64,000 nt of DNA from Chara braunii (lineage: Eukaryota; Streptophyta; Charophyceae; Charales; Characeae), in NCBI GenBank assembly GCA_003427395.1, contig BFEA01000188.1, forward strand, positions 1,470,334-1,534,333. The letters run 5' to 3'. Within the stretch, counting starts at the first letter, position 1. Every line of letters starts with the position of its first letter. The position numbers and the translations under genes are program-made. The notes beneath the pieces were generated by a model. That model was not told the origin of the DNA. It did not search any database and was given only the letters and a program-made list of their open reading frames with translations. This document shows positions 10,504 through 20,700 of the stretch, piece by piece.

Positions 10504-10967
10504 ACATGTCTGAAGCGGTTCCAATATTTCTGATTCATAGTAGCTTTCTAGCCTTAAAAAAAGGAGGAATGAGGTGAGAGAGAGAAAGATATCACGCGTC
10601 CTACTAGTGAAGGGGCTAGCTGGTAGGACAGAAACAGGGCATAGCAGCAGTAGAGATGGTCGCTTTGCTGCAGTAAGTCTTGCCGGAGTGAGGTAAAGAG
10701 GACTGATGGTGGATTCTTGAGTCGTTTTTTGAATTTTGTCTAACTCTGAAGTTCCTTGAAAAAAAGTCTGTAGTAGCTCCAAAATTCTTAGTAGGCTTCT
10801 AGTTTCATCTTCATGGAATTTTCTGATGACTTTTCTGAATGTGCTCGTTATGGGACGCTGGGCCTGGTTCCCAGTTTGTGCCAATTTGTGAGGATATGGT
10901 TGTATCTATGGGACGCTGGACCCGGTTTCCAGCAGGTGTTGCTCCCCACCAATAGATGGAGCTTGTG
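10504..10967 (+). repeat. LINE A 3' untranslated region
   Basis: This stretch is reproduced in reverse orientation at 48215-48660 (LINE G), sharing the GCTAGCTGGTAGGA word near 10616, the SINE-like GCATAGCAGCAG word, and the order of the two terminal stem-loops. It therefore represents a family 3' UTR and not unique sequence. It ends in two copies of the ATGGGACGCTGG stem-loop (10850 and 10908) and a GCTCC/GGAGC stem (10941-10962). Confidence 0.75.
10850..10967 (+). promoter_or_regulatory. LINE A 3'-tail stem-loops
   Basis: Two successive stems share the loop CCYGGTT: GCTGGG/CCCAGT at about 10857-10875 and GCTGGA/TCCAGC at about 10915-10933. The second is followed by GCTCC (10941) pairing with GGAGC (10958). 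The same order is found in solo copies throughout the window, directly before poly(A). Such 3' hairpins are the recognition site of the reverse transcriptase in several LINE/SINE pairs; that role is inferred here. Confidence 0.65.
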
Positions 10968-11611
10968 NNNNNNNNNNNNNNNNNNNNNNNNNNNNNNNNN
11001 NNNNNNNNNNNNNNNNNNNNNNNNNNNNNNNNNNNNNNNNNNNNNNNNNNNNNNNNNNNNNNNNNNNNNNNNNNNNNNNNNNNNNNNNNNNNNNNNNNNN
11101 NNNNNNNNNNNNNNNNNNNNNNNNNNNNNNNNNNNNNNNNNNNNNNNNNNNNNNNNNNNNNNNNNNNNNNNNNNNNNNNNNNNNNNNNNNNNNNNNNNNN
11201 NNNNNNNNNNNNNNNNNNNNNNNNNNNNNNNNNNNNNNNNNNNNNNNNNNNNNNNNNNNNNNNNNNNNNNNNNNNNNNNNNNNNNNNNNNNNNNNNNNNN
11301 NNNNNNNNNNNNNNNNNNNNNNNNNNNNNNNNNNNNNNNNNNNNNNNNNNNNNNNNNNNNNNNNNNNNNNNNNNNNNNNNNNNNNNNNNNNNNNNNNNNN
11401 NNNNNNNNNNNNNNNNNNNNNNNNNNNNNNNNNNNNNNNNNNNNNNNNNNNNNNNNNNNNNNNNNNNNNNNNNNNNNNNNNNNNNNNNNNNNNNNNNNNN
11501 NNNNNNNNNNNNNNNNNNNNNNNNNNNNNNNNNNNNNNNNNNNNNNNNNNNNNNNNNNNNNNNNNNNNNNNNNNNNNNNNNNNNNNNNNNNNNNNNNNNN
11601 NNNNNNNNNNN
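10968..11611. other. Assembly gap, 644 N
   Basis: An unresolved run of N. It begins directly after the LINE A tail hairpins and ends shortly before an A-run (11632-11650), so the missing sequence probably includes repeats that defeated assembly. Confidence 0.99.
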
Positions 11612-11689
11612 ATCACCTACCCTAGCAGTCCAAAAAAAAAAAAAAAAAAAGAAGTGGAAGGAGCGAGGGGGATCTGTGGGGAATTGAAT

Positions 11690-11862
11690 ATCTGACCGTA
11701 AGTTGGCTGGAGAGCACAATATGTGCCTCCGTGGATCACTTCACTCAGTTAGCAAAGAAAGTCACCCACAATTTTGGATGTCTGACCAGAAGTTGGCTGG
11801 AGAGCACAATATGTGCCTCCGTGGATACACTTCACTCGTTAAGGAAAGAAAGTCAGATTATC
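11690..11862. repeat. 92-bp tandem duplication
   Basis: The block from about 11692 is repeated from about 11783: both copies carry AAGTTGGCTGGAGAGCACAA followed by TATGTGCCTCCGTGGAT, then a CACTTCACTC word. The first about 45 bases are nearly identical, the rest diverges with small indels. Confidence 0.8.
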
Positions 11863-11970
11863 ACAATACCCATAATTTTGGCCAGATTCAGTCAACAAGT
11901 GCTAGTGTATGTCCTTAGGGTGTCAGGTCCTCATGCATGTGAGCGCCAGACCATAATGGCAAGGGGAATT

Positions 11971-12100
11971 TGCTAGACGTATCTGACCGCAATGAATGCT
12001 AGACGTATCTGACCGCAATGACTGCTAGACGTATCTGACCGCAATGAATGCTAGACGTATCTGACCGCAATGACTGCTAGACGTATCTGACCGCAATGAC
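11971..12100. repeat. 26-bp minisatellite, five units
   Basis: Five head-to-tail 26-bp units, each starting TGCTAGACGTATCTGACCGC. They differ only at the last base: units 1 and 3 end GAA, units 2, 4 and 5 end GAC, so the array probably expanded as a two-unit block. A degenerate sixth unit follows (12101-12130). The CTGACCGYAA word is shared with the 92-bp duplication upstream. Confidence 0.9.
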
Positions 12101-12150
12101 GGCCAGCTGGATGCATCTCACCGGAATTACGTCTAGAGGTCAGTAGAACG

Positions 12151-12174
12151 AGTCCTAGTGTGAGTACGCCCTTA
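12151..12174 (+). mobile_element. Right end of a Harbinger-like element
   Basis: These bases match the right end of the element at 5465-5831 with one difference, including the terminal TGTGAGTACGCCC and the TTA target. I found no partner left end upstream; it may lie in the N gap or be lost. Confidence 0.55.
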
Positions 12175-12278
12175 GCTTTTCTCTGTGGGCGCAAAGGAGG
12201 TGCAGGAAGACTGTACAGTGTATACTGCTTGTTATTCAGCAGGTAGGATGGAGGGGCGACATGACATTGGGCATGGCG

Positions 12279-12449
12279 ACACTGCTCACGAAATGTGCAA
12301 AATGGTGAGTGCATTGTCACATGGAAGGTGGCAAGATACGGATAGCCAGACAGAACAGGGGCAAGATACATCTGCTGCTGTGGACAGTGGCAGATGCATC
12401 TTGCCACTTTCTGTGTTATGGTGCACTCACTATTTTGCAGAGTAGTGTG
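12279..12449. repeat. Long imperfect fold-back
   Basis: The arms 12281-12345 and 12385-12449 are inverted copies: TGCAAAATGGTGAGTGCA on the left pairs with TGCACTCACTATTTTGCA on the right, and both continue into GGCAAGAT-type words. Inside lies a strong stem: GGCAAGAT plus CATCTGC (12360-12375) pairs with GCAGATG plus ATCTTGCC (12390-12405), 15 pairs with one A-C mismatch. The overall shape resembles plant microRNA precursors or a young miniature element; neither is established. Confidence 0.55.
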
Positions 12450-12767
12450 GCCAGGCCCATCAGACAAAAGAAAATTGGAATGTGCAGAGAGGGCCTTGTT
12501 GTGATGGAATTGCGCATTATATCTGTTCTTTCTCCACATATTGCCAAATGCAAGTAAGACAACAATAATGGCAAGTGTAACATTCCACCTTGTCGCTGAA
12601 GATACACCGCCCTGCAGTCATGGCCTTGGCCACGTTTGCACGGCTTTTGTGCGACTTCCATAATCGAATTGAATGGTCTGTTTGCTACCACATGGTGGGA
12701 GCAGACGAAAGTGAAAAGTGAAACGATAATGAAGGACAAGAAGACAGGATGGCCTTTCATTATAGCA

Positions 12768-13060
12768 TTTCGTTATAGCGTTATAGTGTTAGGGGGTAAC
12801 CCCGTTGCAGCCACATCCGTCTTCATGCCGCCAACGAGGGAACATGTGTCAGGGACCATGCCAAGTGGACCTCCATGCCAAGTGGACCTCCATGCCAAGT
12901 GGACCTCCATGCCAAGTGGACGTCCCCTACGTTCCCCTCCACCTACGGCTGCTGGCACCGAGTCTGCCTGGGTAGGTATATGAGGCGATGGGAGTCGAAC
13001 CCATGACCTCCTGAATGCCTCTTGCGTGCCTTACAAACTGACTTTGGCCACTGACTGCAG
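12768..13060 (-). mobile_element. SINE-1 copy, tRNA-derived
   Basis: Read on the minus strand the head is AAGGCACGCAAGAGGCATTC then a GGGTTCGACTCCC B-box, followed by a CTCATATACCTACC word, a variable middle, then CATGTTCCCTCGTTGG, GATGTGGCTGC and a tail of CTATAACG-type repeats. The same order is found on the plus strand at 32283-32625, which defines the family and its ends. The head is transcribed by RNA polymerase III in known SINEs; mobilisation depends on a LINE. Confidence 0.75.
12858..12923. repeat. 17-bp tandem repeat inside SINE-1
   Basis: Four units of CCATGCCAAGTGGACCT lie within the middle of the SINE-1 copy. The other copy at 32283 lacks this array, so it arose after insertion or in a sub-lineage. 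Confidence 0.85.
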
Positions 13061-13458
13061 GGCTTTTGCCCGACTCGTAGTAGGGTTGGTTAATGGAATG
13101 GAATGGTCGGTATGCTGCCACGTGGTGGAAGCGGACGAAAGTGAAAAGTGAAATGGTAATGAAGGAAAAGAAAAGACAGAGCAAGAAGAAAAGGCAAAGA
13201 GAATGACGTGGACACGAGGGCAGGTGTGGCCCCTAAATGTATTTTCTTTTTTATTTTTTTGGGGAAAAAAGACGAGTTGTTCCATTATCAATTGAAAAAA
13301 TCAGCCCCTAAATTCCCTAATACTCTTGGCTTTCTTTTTCTGCCCTAAGAACGAACCTTATTACTGGCTTAGAGCCCACCAAGGCAAAATAGGCATGCTT
13401 GCTGCAGAGGCAGCCAGGTCACTGCGAAGCACTCCCACTAGCCCTCGCTGGACAAGCA

Positions 13459-13522
13459 TGGTAGCTTAGTGCGCTAGATCCCTGGCGTTTCAACAGGGAG
13501 GTTGTGTATTCTGTCGCCTCAA
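13459..13522 (+). ncRNA. tRNA-like remnant, probably SINE head
   Basis: GGTAGCTTAGTGCGCTA resembles an A-box and D-arm, TCCCTG and CAGGGA pair as an anticodon-type stem, and GGTTGTGTATTC occupies the B-box place in degenerate form. No acceptor stem pairs, so it is not an intact tRNA gene. Confidence 0.4.
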
Positions 13523-13609
13523 CCTCCCCTGCGCACACCGCACACTCAGTTGGTGCTAGGTTGGCACCCCACGCACTGTCCCACAGCCTACCATCTTCCC
13601 CTGAACATG

Positions 13610-13745
13610 AAGGATCTGCGTTGTATTCAATTTTTCCAAAAAACGAAGCGATTTCTGAAAGATCTGCGTTGTACTCAAATTTTCCAAAAAAGAAGGGATT
13701 TCTGCGTTGTACTCAAATTTTCCAAAAAAGAAGGGATTTGTGAAA
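13610..13745. repeat. Tandem repeat, three units of about 40-52 bp
   Basis: The word TCTGCGTTGTAYTCAA followed by a TTTTCCAAAAAA word is repeated at about 13615, 13661 and 13701. The spacing shortens in the last unit because a GAAAGA linker is lost. Confidence 0.8.
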
Positions 13746-13936
13746 AGTCAGTCCATTCTTCTCAAACAGAAGCACACTTCAATTAGAATGCATACTCTTC
13801 GTATTCGAATGAAATGCATGTGCTTTATATTCGGATTTCTGGAAAAAAAAAACGTTGTATTCAAATAGAAGTTATAGAACATTACTTCCTTTTTCTTTTC
13901 TTTTTCCTTTTTTTTAACCTCGTGTTGGGGGGATTA

Positions 13937-13974
13937 CCACTTTAGAAGGTGATAAAAGCATCCTTCTGAAGTGG
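13937..13974. repeat. Strong 13-bp hairpin
   Basis: CCACTTTAGAAGG pairs with CCTTCTGAAGTGG over 13 positions (one T-G), leaving a 12-nt loop. No T-run follows, so it is not a terminator in the bacterial sense. It may be the centre of a decayed fold-back element. Confidence 0.6.
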
Positions 13975-14720
13975 CTCCCTTACTGGAGGGCTCCATCTAT
14001 TAGTTCCTTCTTTTTCAATTTTCAAATTTGTGCCTACCACAGCTCTGCTCACGCTACAGGGACGGCCACCTCCACCTCCTGGTGAGTAGCAGGAACCTGC
14101 CTGCCCCTGATCACAAACATGCTAAGGGTTGGCCCACAATAGGGCCTGGGCCCTGAGGTACTTGTTGACGTCACACGACAATGCTTACTGGATCCGATCT
14201 CTTTATCTGAACAGTGTTGGTAGAATATGATCTCTCTCTTCTATCTTTTTTCGTGTCGCTCTTTCTTTGCGAGATAACAAGACTATCTTGAGGGGGGTTG
14301 AACGGTAAAAGGTTTGACTATGGTAATTACATTTGTTGAAGTTTGTTCCTAGTTCTCCTTCCGGTTTTTGAGATCTGGAGGATTGCTGAAACGGATTTCA
14401 ATCTTGATAACTTAGGAACACAACTCTTCCGGTAGTATAAGATCCAGTCTCTGGGAACTACATCTACACTTACTTTTGATGGTGGTTACTTTTGTTTCCG
14501 GGACTTAGCAGTGTTTCTGAACTGGTTAATGTGAGATGTTTGCAGGATTGTGACACCTTTGTGGTTGCTGATGACAATCAGGATGATGCATAGTAAGTGC
14601 CTCTAGGGTTTTTTGATACGACATAAGCTTTGAAAAACATTGACGCACTGTCATGTCAAGCGACCAAAGACTCATGAAGAGTGTTGGTGGCAACCAGCTG
14701 AAACTGGTCGGGTTACACTC
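13975..14720. other. No recognisable feature
   Basis: Between the hairpin and the plastid-derived block I see no coding motif, tandem repeat or similarity to other parts of the window. Confidence 0.4.
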
Positions 14721-14797
14721 TGTTGGACACGCAGATTCACATCGTTTACAACCAACACAATCTTTGGTTCTAGGAGCTGAAGCAATTTGTTTGGCCT
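14721..14797 (-). pseudogene. psaC: Plastid psaC fragment (nuclear insertion)
   Basis: Minus-strand translation gives [20 protein letters not shown] and on to SACPT, the second 4Fe-4S cysteine cluster (CxxCxxC...CP) of the photosystem I subunit PsaC. About 25 of roughly 81 residues remain. The similarity ends abruptly on both sides: one flank is unrelated sequence, the other joins psaB directly. One residue differs from the usual plant form (Lys for Glu before DCVGC), in keeping with loss of constraint. Confidence 0.85.
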
Positions 14798-15120
14798 TGA
14801 GTAGTACAATCTTGTGCAATAAAAGCATATGACGGTAATGAATACATATGTTGAGCTACCAAGGACGTGATCACTCGTAAAGAAGCTAATGCAAGTCCTA
14901 ATTGAAAATGAAGAGAATTATTTAGGGTGTCATATAAGCCATTATGACCACGTCCAAGTCTTCCTCCAGGNGGTGTATGAGCTTCTAATATTTCTTTTAT
15001 ACTATGGCCAATCCCAAAGTTTGTACAGTACATATGACCTGCAACAATAAATAAAATAGCAATAGCAAGATGGTGATGAGCTATGTCTGTAAGCCACAAA
15101 CTTTGATGGGTTTGTCGGAA
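14798..15120 (-). pseudogene. psaB: Plastid psaB fragment (nuclear insertion)
   Basis: Minus-strand translation carries the PsaB core from [15 protein letters not shown] through [43 protein letters not shown] and [19 protein letters not shown], in one frame. This is roughly 105 of about 734 residues, from the middle of the photosystem I core protein. Substitutions at normally fixed positions (Arg to Cys in HMYCTNF, Gly to Arg in LASLRV) suggest relaxed constraint. It is fused to psaC at about 14797. A single N lies at 14971. Confidence 0.9.
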
Positions 15121-15149
15121 AAGGACAAGTGAGGGGATATCGATCACTA

Positions 15150-15430
15150 GCGCATCGGTCCCACAGGGGGACCCTCCCGGCCGCGTCACGGAGGATTCGT
15201 GCATGACTTTTTACCGCGGTGGAGCTTGTCACCGCTCCAGACGAGTGCGCCAGCCATACCTCTCGCGAACCCCTACGACAGGATAGGGCCACGCGAGGTA
15301 CAACTTACCTCCGCCTAAGGGGCTGTCACCACCCTTGGACGGGCGTATGCCCCCCGAGCTACCGAACCACGTGCGAAAGCTGCCCAGTTGCAATTGCAGA
15401 GGTGGCCCATCCGAGGGCAGTTGCACCTAT
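15150..15430 (+). repeat. Dispersed repeat R, copy 1
   Basis: Shares with 22085-22350 a fixed order of words: GGGACCCTCYCGGCCGCGTC, GAGTGCGCCAGC, ATACCTCTCGCGA, CCCCTACGACAGGATAGGGC, CGAGGYACAACTTAC, GGGCGTAT, CGAGCTACC, GTTGCAAT and GCAGAGGTGG. Both copies have the same orientation. Neither has a convincing frame. The nature is unknown. Confidence 0.75.
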
Positions 15431-15599
15431 GTTTGAAGAAAGAGCGCAATCGTCTGAAACATCAATAGAAAAAAAAAACGAAAACAAACAAAACTGCACC
15501 TACTGCACCTATGTATGAAGACAATGTGCAATCTCATGAAACATCGATGCGAATACACATCTAGTCATGAGTCAGACGGGCTGCACATGCTGCACCTAT

Positions 15600-17280
15600 A
15601 AACACATGACCTCATCTGAAGTACTAAAGGTACTATACACTACTAGGAAATAGAGGACAGGAGAGGACCAATGATGAGAGTAAGCATCATCGTCGTCCAC
15701 AATGTCCTTCCTCCTCCTCTGCGGCGCTGCACTACTGGTACCATCCTCGCCACCTGTGCCACCTACCGGCCCGTGCGCGGTGTCCAGAACACGAGTCCCT
15801 CCCTCTGCTGCCCCCTCGACCCCGCCCCGTGCTTGAAGAAGGTCGTATACGGAAACCCTCTTCCGCTGGCCAATAGGCATCTCCAAACCGTCGATACCCG
15901 ATTCCCAGCCAACGGGTGTCTGTCACGATCGCAGCGTCGTCAATGCCCTTACATCCAACCCCAATATACGTCCGGCCATGCTCCTCCCGGGGGTGTGACT
16001 GTGCTCGTCATGCTCCTCCATAGCGGTAGTGGAAGTCCGCCCTCCAGGACGTGGCACCGCCGCCTCAGCAGGTGCGCTCATTGGCTGCTCTGTCCCTCGG
16101 GTAGATACCCCCTCCCTCCAACCTACTGCATCCGCGACAACGTCTCCGCCCAATGCCTCCCGAGTCCGCGGATGTAAGCCGACCAACCCAGGCTGACTCG
16201 CCCGCATCTCGTGGGTCACCCTCCTCGCAGTACTAAGACCCTTTCCTACTCTCATCTTCTTCTTCCATGACTTGGGAGAAGGAGACTCCCTTGCAGGTGC
16301 CGATGCGGGACTCAGTGTTGGGCCTGGACCCTCGGCATGTGTGGGCAGAATGACATATGTGGTAGACGATCGCACTGATGGGCTGCACGGCACATAAGCT
16401 GGGCCCTCTACCATGACCCTCCTGGATGCCTCATCCATCAGTCCGCGTCGATCTGCCCTCAATGGGTCCTCCCGTGCCTGCCGCTCTAACTCCTCCGCTG
16501 ACAAAGCTCCAGTGAATGGAAATACACAAACACCATGAACTGGCGATGCAGGTCTCTCGTCTGCATCCCCACCGACCGCACCGTCACACTCAACCTCTGC
16601 ATCCTCCGCCGTACAATGACCCGCACCATCACCCGTCTCGAGCATCTGCTCTGCACGGGCCCTCACTGCAATACTCTGTGTCATCTCGCAATGCCTGGCC
16701 AACTCCAGCGCCCTTTCCCGCTCCTCTCGGTCGGCCCTCTCCTTCTCTGACTCAGGCACTCGCTCCTGCACAGGTCGACAACCCCCATCATCCCCTACTA
16801 CATGCTCATGCTGCCCCAACGAACCATGTGTCTCCTCCGCTACCTCCCGCAACATGCTGCTACTGATGTCACCCATGATGCATGAAGGAAAACCTCTAAG
16901 GATTTGACTGATGGGCGTAGCCTGTGCGTCCACACCACCACTACCACGCTCGCCTGCCGCCGCTGCCGGCGTTGGAGGAAGCCCCAATGAAGCACCAAAC
17001 ATGTCGTCGTTGAAACTAGCACCGAACTGTGCAGATGCCCTCCCAACCTCTGCAGCCACACCATCAACCTCTGGAGACCCAACTGCAGTCTCTGCTGACG
17101 CTGCAACAGCCTCTGCAGACGCGGCAGCAACCTCTGCAGACCCCTCTGCAACCTCTGCCGATGCAGCAACAACCTCTGCAGACCCGACTGCAACCTCAGC
17201 AAACTGAGCAGGGGAGGCTGCGACCTCTGCCGACGCGGCAGCAACCTGTGTTGTCGCGGCTCCCTCATCAGCCTAGTGTA
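15600..17280 (-). pseudogene. hAT-associated C-terminal acidic/repeat region
   Basis: Downstream of the transposase on the same strand, an open frame of 378 codons (17059-15923), extendable upstream to a stop near 17275, encodes an Ala/Glu-rich protein. Its first part is a run of seven-residue units of the form SAEVA(A/V)(A/G) (17070-17260). The middle is rich in Arg and Glu (EKERADREERERALELARHC), predicted helical. A C-terminal block (about 15890-15650) continues in another frame with KRVSVYDLLQARGG and acidic residues. No known domain is recognised. It could be a C-terminal extension of the hAT protein separated by frame breaks, or a second element gene. Confidence 0.5.
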
Positions 17281-17765
17281 CAGTGCGAGTGGATGATGCA
17301 GACTCTCGCCTCCCCCTTCCTCCAGCAGCACCGCTTGCACCACATGTACACCCCCAATACCTGGCCCGCTGCCTCCCCTGCCTGCACCACTGCATCGGTC
17401 ACCAAGGTGTCTCTCGGACCTCGGTAAACCACCTGCAGGTTGTGTACCGTCGCCGCCGTCGTCGTCGTCATCACCACGTCGGCGTGTCGGGGAATAGTCG
17501 GGATCATCATCGTCCTCATTGCTGCCCTCGTACCCCCTCCCGACATCGTCGTCGTCGTCGTCTTCTCCCTCCTCAGCATCTCCCCGACTGCCCTGCTCGT
17601 GCCCTCAACCTGATCCTCATGGCCTTGCAGTGGAACGTCACGAGCACTCGAAGGTCGAGGTGGAGGGGGGGGCTGCACAGTGCCTGTACTGAAAGCACGC
17701 GTCCGAGGACGCATCATCTCAGTGAGAGGAGCGTCGTCGTGGTCCTCATCAGAACCTTCTGGCTC

Positions 17766-20700
17766 TCAGTCCATCGCCAGGTCATCCGGATCGGACCACG
17801 GCTCCGCCTCCATCTGGTCCTGAGCCATAGGATCAAGCTCGGGATCGTAGACCGAGTCCAACTCAGTCGGCATGAGCACCGTGGGGCGACGATCGAAATA
17901 CGTCTCCACGTTGGGCGGTGCCCTCGAAAGACGATCCCTCTGCCCGCGTTGCACCTGCCACTCACGTTGCGCCTCTGTGACTAGGTCAGCTGGCCGAACA
18001 CCCTCGTCACGAGGCAGAGGAATAACGTCCTCTGTCTCCTCATCGTCCTCCCATGGCAGAACGTACCCCGAACCCCTCCCCTGACGACAACTCAATCTCA
18101 AGTTGGTGGATATCTGATCATATCTCCACCAATCCAATAAGCTTGATGAAACCAAGCTTGTTATGCATCTTCACCTGAACACGCTCATGGATGACTCAGT
18201 TCCTCTCGGCGGGAGAGGCGCACGTCCATGTGTGCGTCAGGCGAATGGTGTAACTCTGAAGGAGAGGGACCCCATCCCCGTGTTGCACCCACCACTGCCT
18301 GACCTGCGACGTCTCCTTCTCCCCTCTACAGGAGGTCGCGTCCTTGTCACCCTCAACCCTTCCGTACGTCCAATCGCCCTCCCGACTATGGGACTCCGCC
18401 AGCTGCGTGCGCAACGTATGATACAAATCCTCGTCATCGCCAGTCTGCTGGCGAAGGTATCGCAGTGCCTCCTCAGCTAGTGTCTTGTCGTGCTCGCTCC
18501 ACCTCGCCGCTCCGAAAAACGTGATGCTCCTGTGGCGCGGGTTGAGGAGGTGGGCCATGCAATGTGCCGGCTCCAACATATGATCCACCCGTGCCTAACA
18601 AGCTTGAATGACGATGTGGAGCTCCTTCGACGTCCTTTTCAGTCTCGCTCTTGCCACCCTGTCAACCATGGTAAGGGCCCACGACCACATGCGAGTCATG
18701 ACGCGCCCCCTCTGTCCAAATGACGTAGCAACTGCATCACAGGCGTCATCAACTCCACGATGTCCTCCACGTGCTCCCAAAATGGCGCGTACCGCACCTG
18801 ATGACGCACCCACTTAACCTGCAAGAAAATGGACCTCCTCCATGCAGTCCGCAACCAATCATCGCTCATCATCAACGCCTCCAGCGCTCTACGACGATCT
18901 AACAACCTCTCCAACATCAAATAGTGTGTGGCAAACCTCGTCTGCGCAGGGCTATGTATCACCTGCGGTCGTGACCGCGGGCCATTTGACCGCACGTGGT
19001 CGGCATCCCGACCGCAGCGGGCGGTGCCCGCGGCCAAGTGAGGTCAGAAAACCCCGACATTTTTAAATCCTGGGATAGTACGCCAAAAAATAAAATAAAA
19101 ATATGGGGTTGTAGGTTTTTATGCGTTCTACAACCGTATATTTTTAGTCTTATTTTTTGACTTCTTTTTCGATAAAAAATAAAAAATAAAAAACAAAGAT
19201 TCCTCAGGCAAAAAGTTATTCACTTTATTCTTTTAGTAAGAAAAATAACGGATTTCGTTTGATTTTTATCTCAAATTTGGTAACGAATTCTGATATGACT
19301 CCAAGGCAAAAGTGTTTAGTTTTGGTCATAACATATATTTTTCAGATTTTTCTGATTTTTTTATTTTATTTTTATTTTTTTATTTTTTATGACTGCGGCC
19401 GAGACCGCGGTCCACGGTCGTGCCCGCGACGACCGCGACCACGGGGGATTCATAGGCGCAAGGTACACAAGCTCTTTGCCTCGCCGTTGAGTCTGGGGTG
19501 GTGTAGCGCTGGAACTCGCCGCAATTGCAGAGGCGGAAGACGGCTGGGCAACAGAGTACCATCGATAAAGGCTGAGAGCCGCTCTATGCTCTCTGATGAA
19601 ACGCACGACCGCTCGAGCCCTGATGATGGTGTCCTCCCTCTTTCCAATCTTCCCGTTGGTGTCGTCCTTTGCGATGTCTGACAACAACCAGCTGCAGACA
19701 TGGATTGCACAATGAAGCCAAGTGATGCGGCTGTACTTCACCTCCTCCTTCGCGAGGAGCTTGGAAGCAGCCACATACGCCGACACAGAGTCAGTGCAAA
19801 TGGCGTTGACATTCCGACACCGAACTTATCGAACACGTCCTTCCATCGCTCCACCACGGCCTCGGCAGTTTCCCTAACAGCACCGTCGCGCTGCACAGTC
19901 CTGGAAAGGTAGGCTCTCATGGGTCCAGCAGCAAGGAAGTTAACTATCTGGTCACTCGTGATGGATTTGCGACCATCCATAAGGATAGTCGCTCTCGTCG
20001 CCGCAATGTCCTTGCGGCCACCAACTCCACCACAACTCGCTGTTGCTTAGGGATATTGTCGCCCGAAATCTCACGGTGCGTGGGCAACGCAGGATATGTG
20101 TACGGCGGACACTCAAGCAAGTGCTTCCTCCTTCTGTGGTACTCTGGCCTCCTCGCCGCCTCAAATGGAATGTCGCTCACGTAGTACCACTGCAAGAAGT
20201 AGTTGGAAAAATTGCGTTGCCAGACCGGATTGAAGGCCTCGACCATGGAAATTTGTCGAAGGACTTTTCTCTTCTTCGTCACAGGGGGTGCCGCTGGAGT
20301 CCCCTTGCCTCCATCATTGCTCTGGCTGCCCCCTCTTGGCCTGAACGGGCACCGGTCATCAGCCCCCCATCATAAGAGGCTCCAATGTCCGTATCCTCGT
20401 CATCGTCGTAGTCCTCGCCAGGAATGTTGTCCTCGTCGACAGCCTTCTCCCCCTTCATCTTGCCCCTGGCTCGATCCACCTCTCTCCGCACGTCCATGGT
20501 CGGCATATCGCTGTCATCATCATCCGCTCGACCCTCGGCCCCCCTCCTCTCGTCCTCGCTGTCCTCCTCCTCCTCCCCCGCCTGCTCTCTCCCCGAAGTA
20601 CATCTGATGTCTCGATATCCACGAGACTTCAAGAAGTCGAGGATCTTCTGGCAATGGCTCTGATCGAACGTATAGTTTGTCTTGTTCCAAATTTCTGCCA

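Larger units (their letters stand above)
6170..10967 (+). mobile_element. LINE A, decayed non-LTR retrotransposon
   Basis: A plus-strand LINE whose ORF2 domains appear in order: endonuclease (about 6270-6745), a charged linker (7156-7575), reverse transcriptase (about 7870-8730), a C-terminal region ending in a conserved PTNDWLI block (8790-10503) and a 3' untranslated region ending in stem-loops. Frames are broken many times, so it is inactive. ORF1 is not visible upstream. It shares motifs with LINE B (minus strand, 50-55.8 kb), and the two belong to one clade. The 3' end runs into an N gap; an A-run at 11632-11650 just after the gap could be its poly(A) tail. Confidence 0.85.
12640..13185. 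repeat. Direct repeats flanking a SINE-1 copy
   Basis: A segment of roughly 110-130 bases occurs at about 12640-12755 and again at about 13065-13180. Both contain a TTTTGYSCGACT word, GAATTGAATGGTC or GGAATGGAATGGTC, then ACGAAAGTGAAAAGTGAAA. The SINE-1 copy sits exactly between them. They are too diverged to be a target duplication, so they look like an older duplication within which the SINE inserted, or an internal part of a longer composite repeat. Confidence 0.55.

Noticed and set aside
10811-11719. Long open frames across the N gap
   Set aside because: They are open only because N positions cannot give stop codons.
12185-12540. Open frames across the fold-back region
   Set aside because: No motif is visible and the sequence is explained by inverted repeats.
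15219-15518. Frame over repeat R as a possible protein
   Set aside because: The second copy of R does not keep the same frame, so coding is unlikely.
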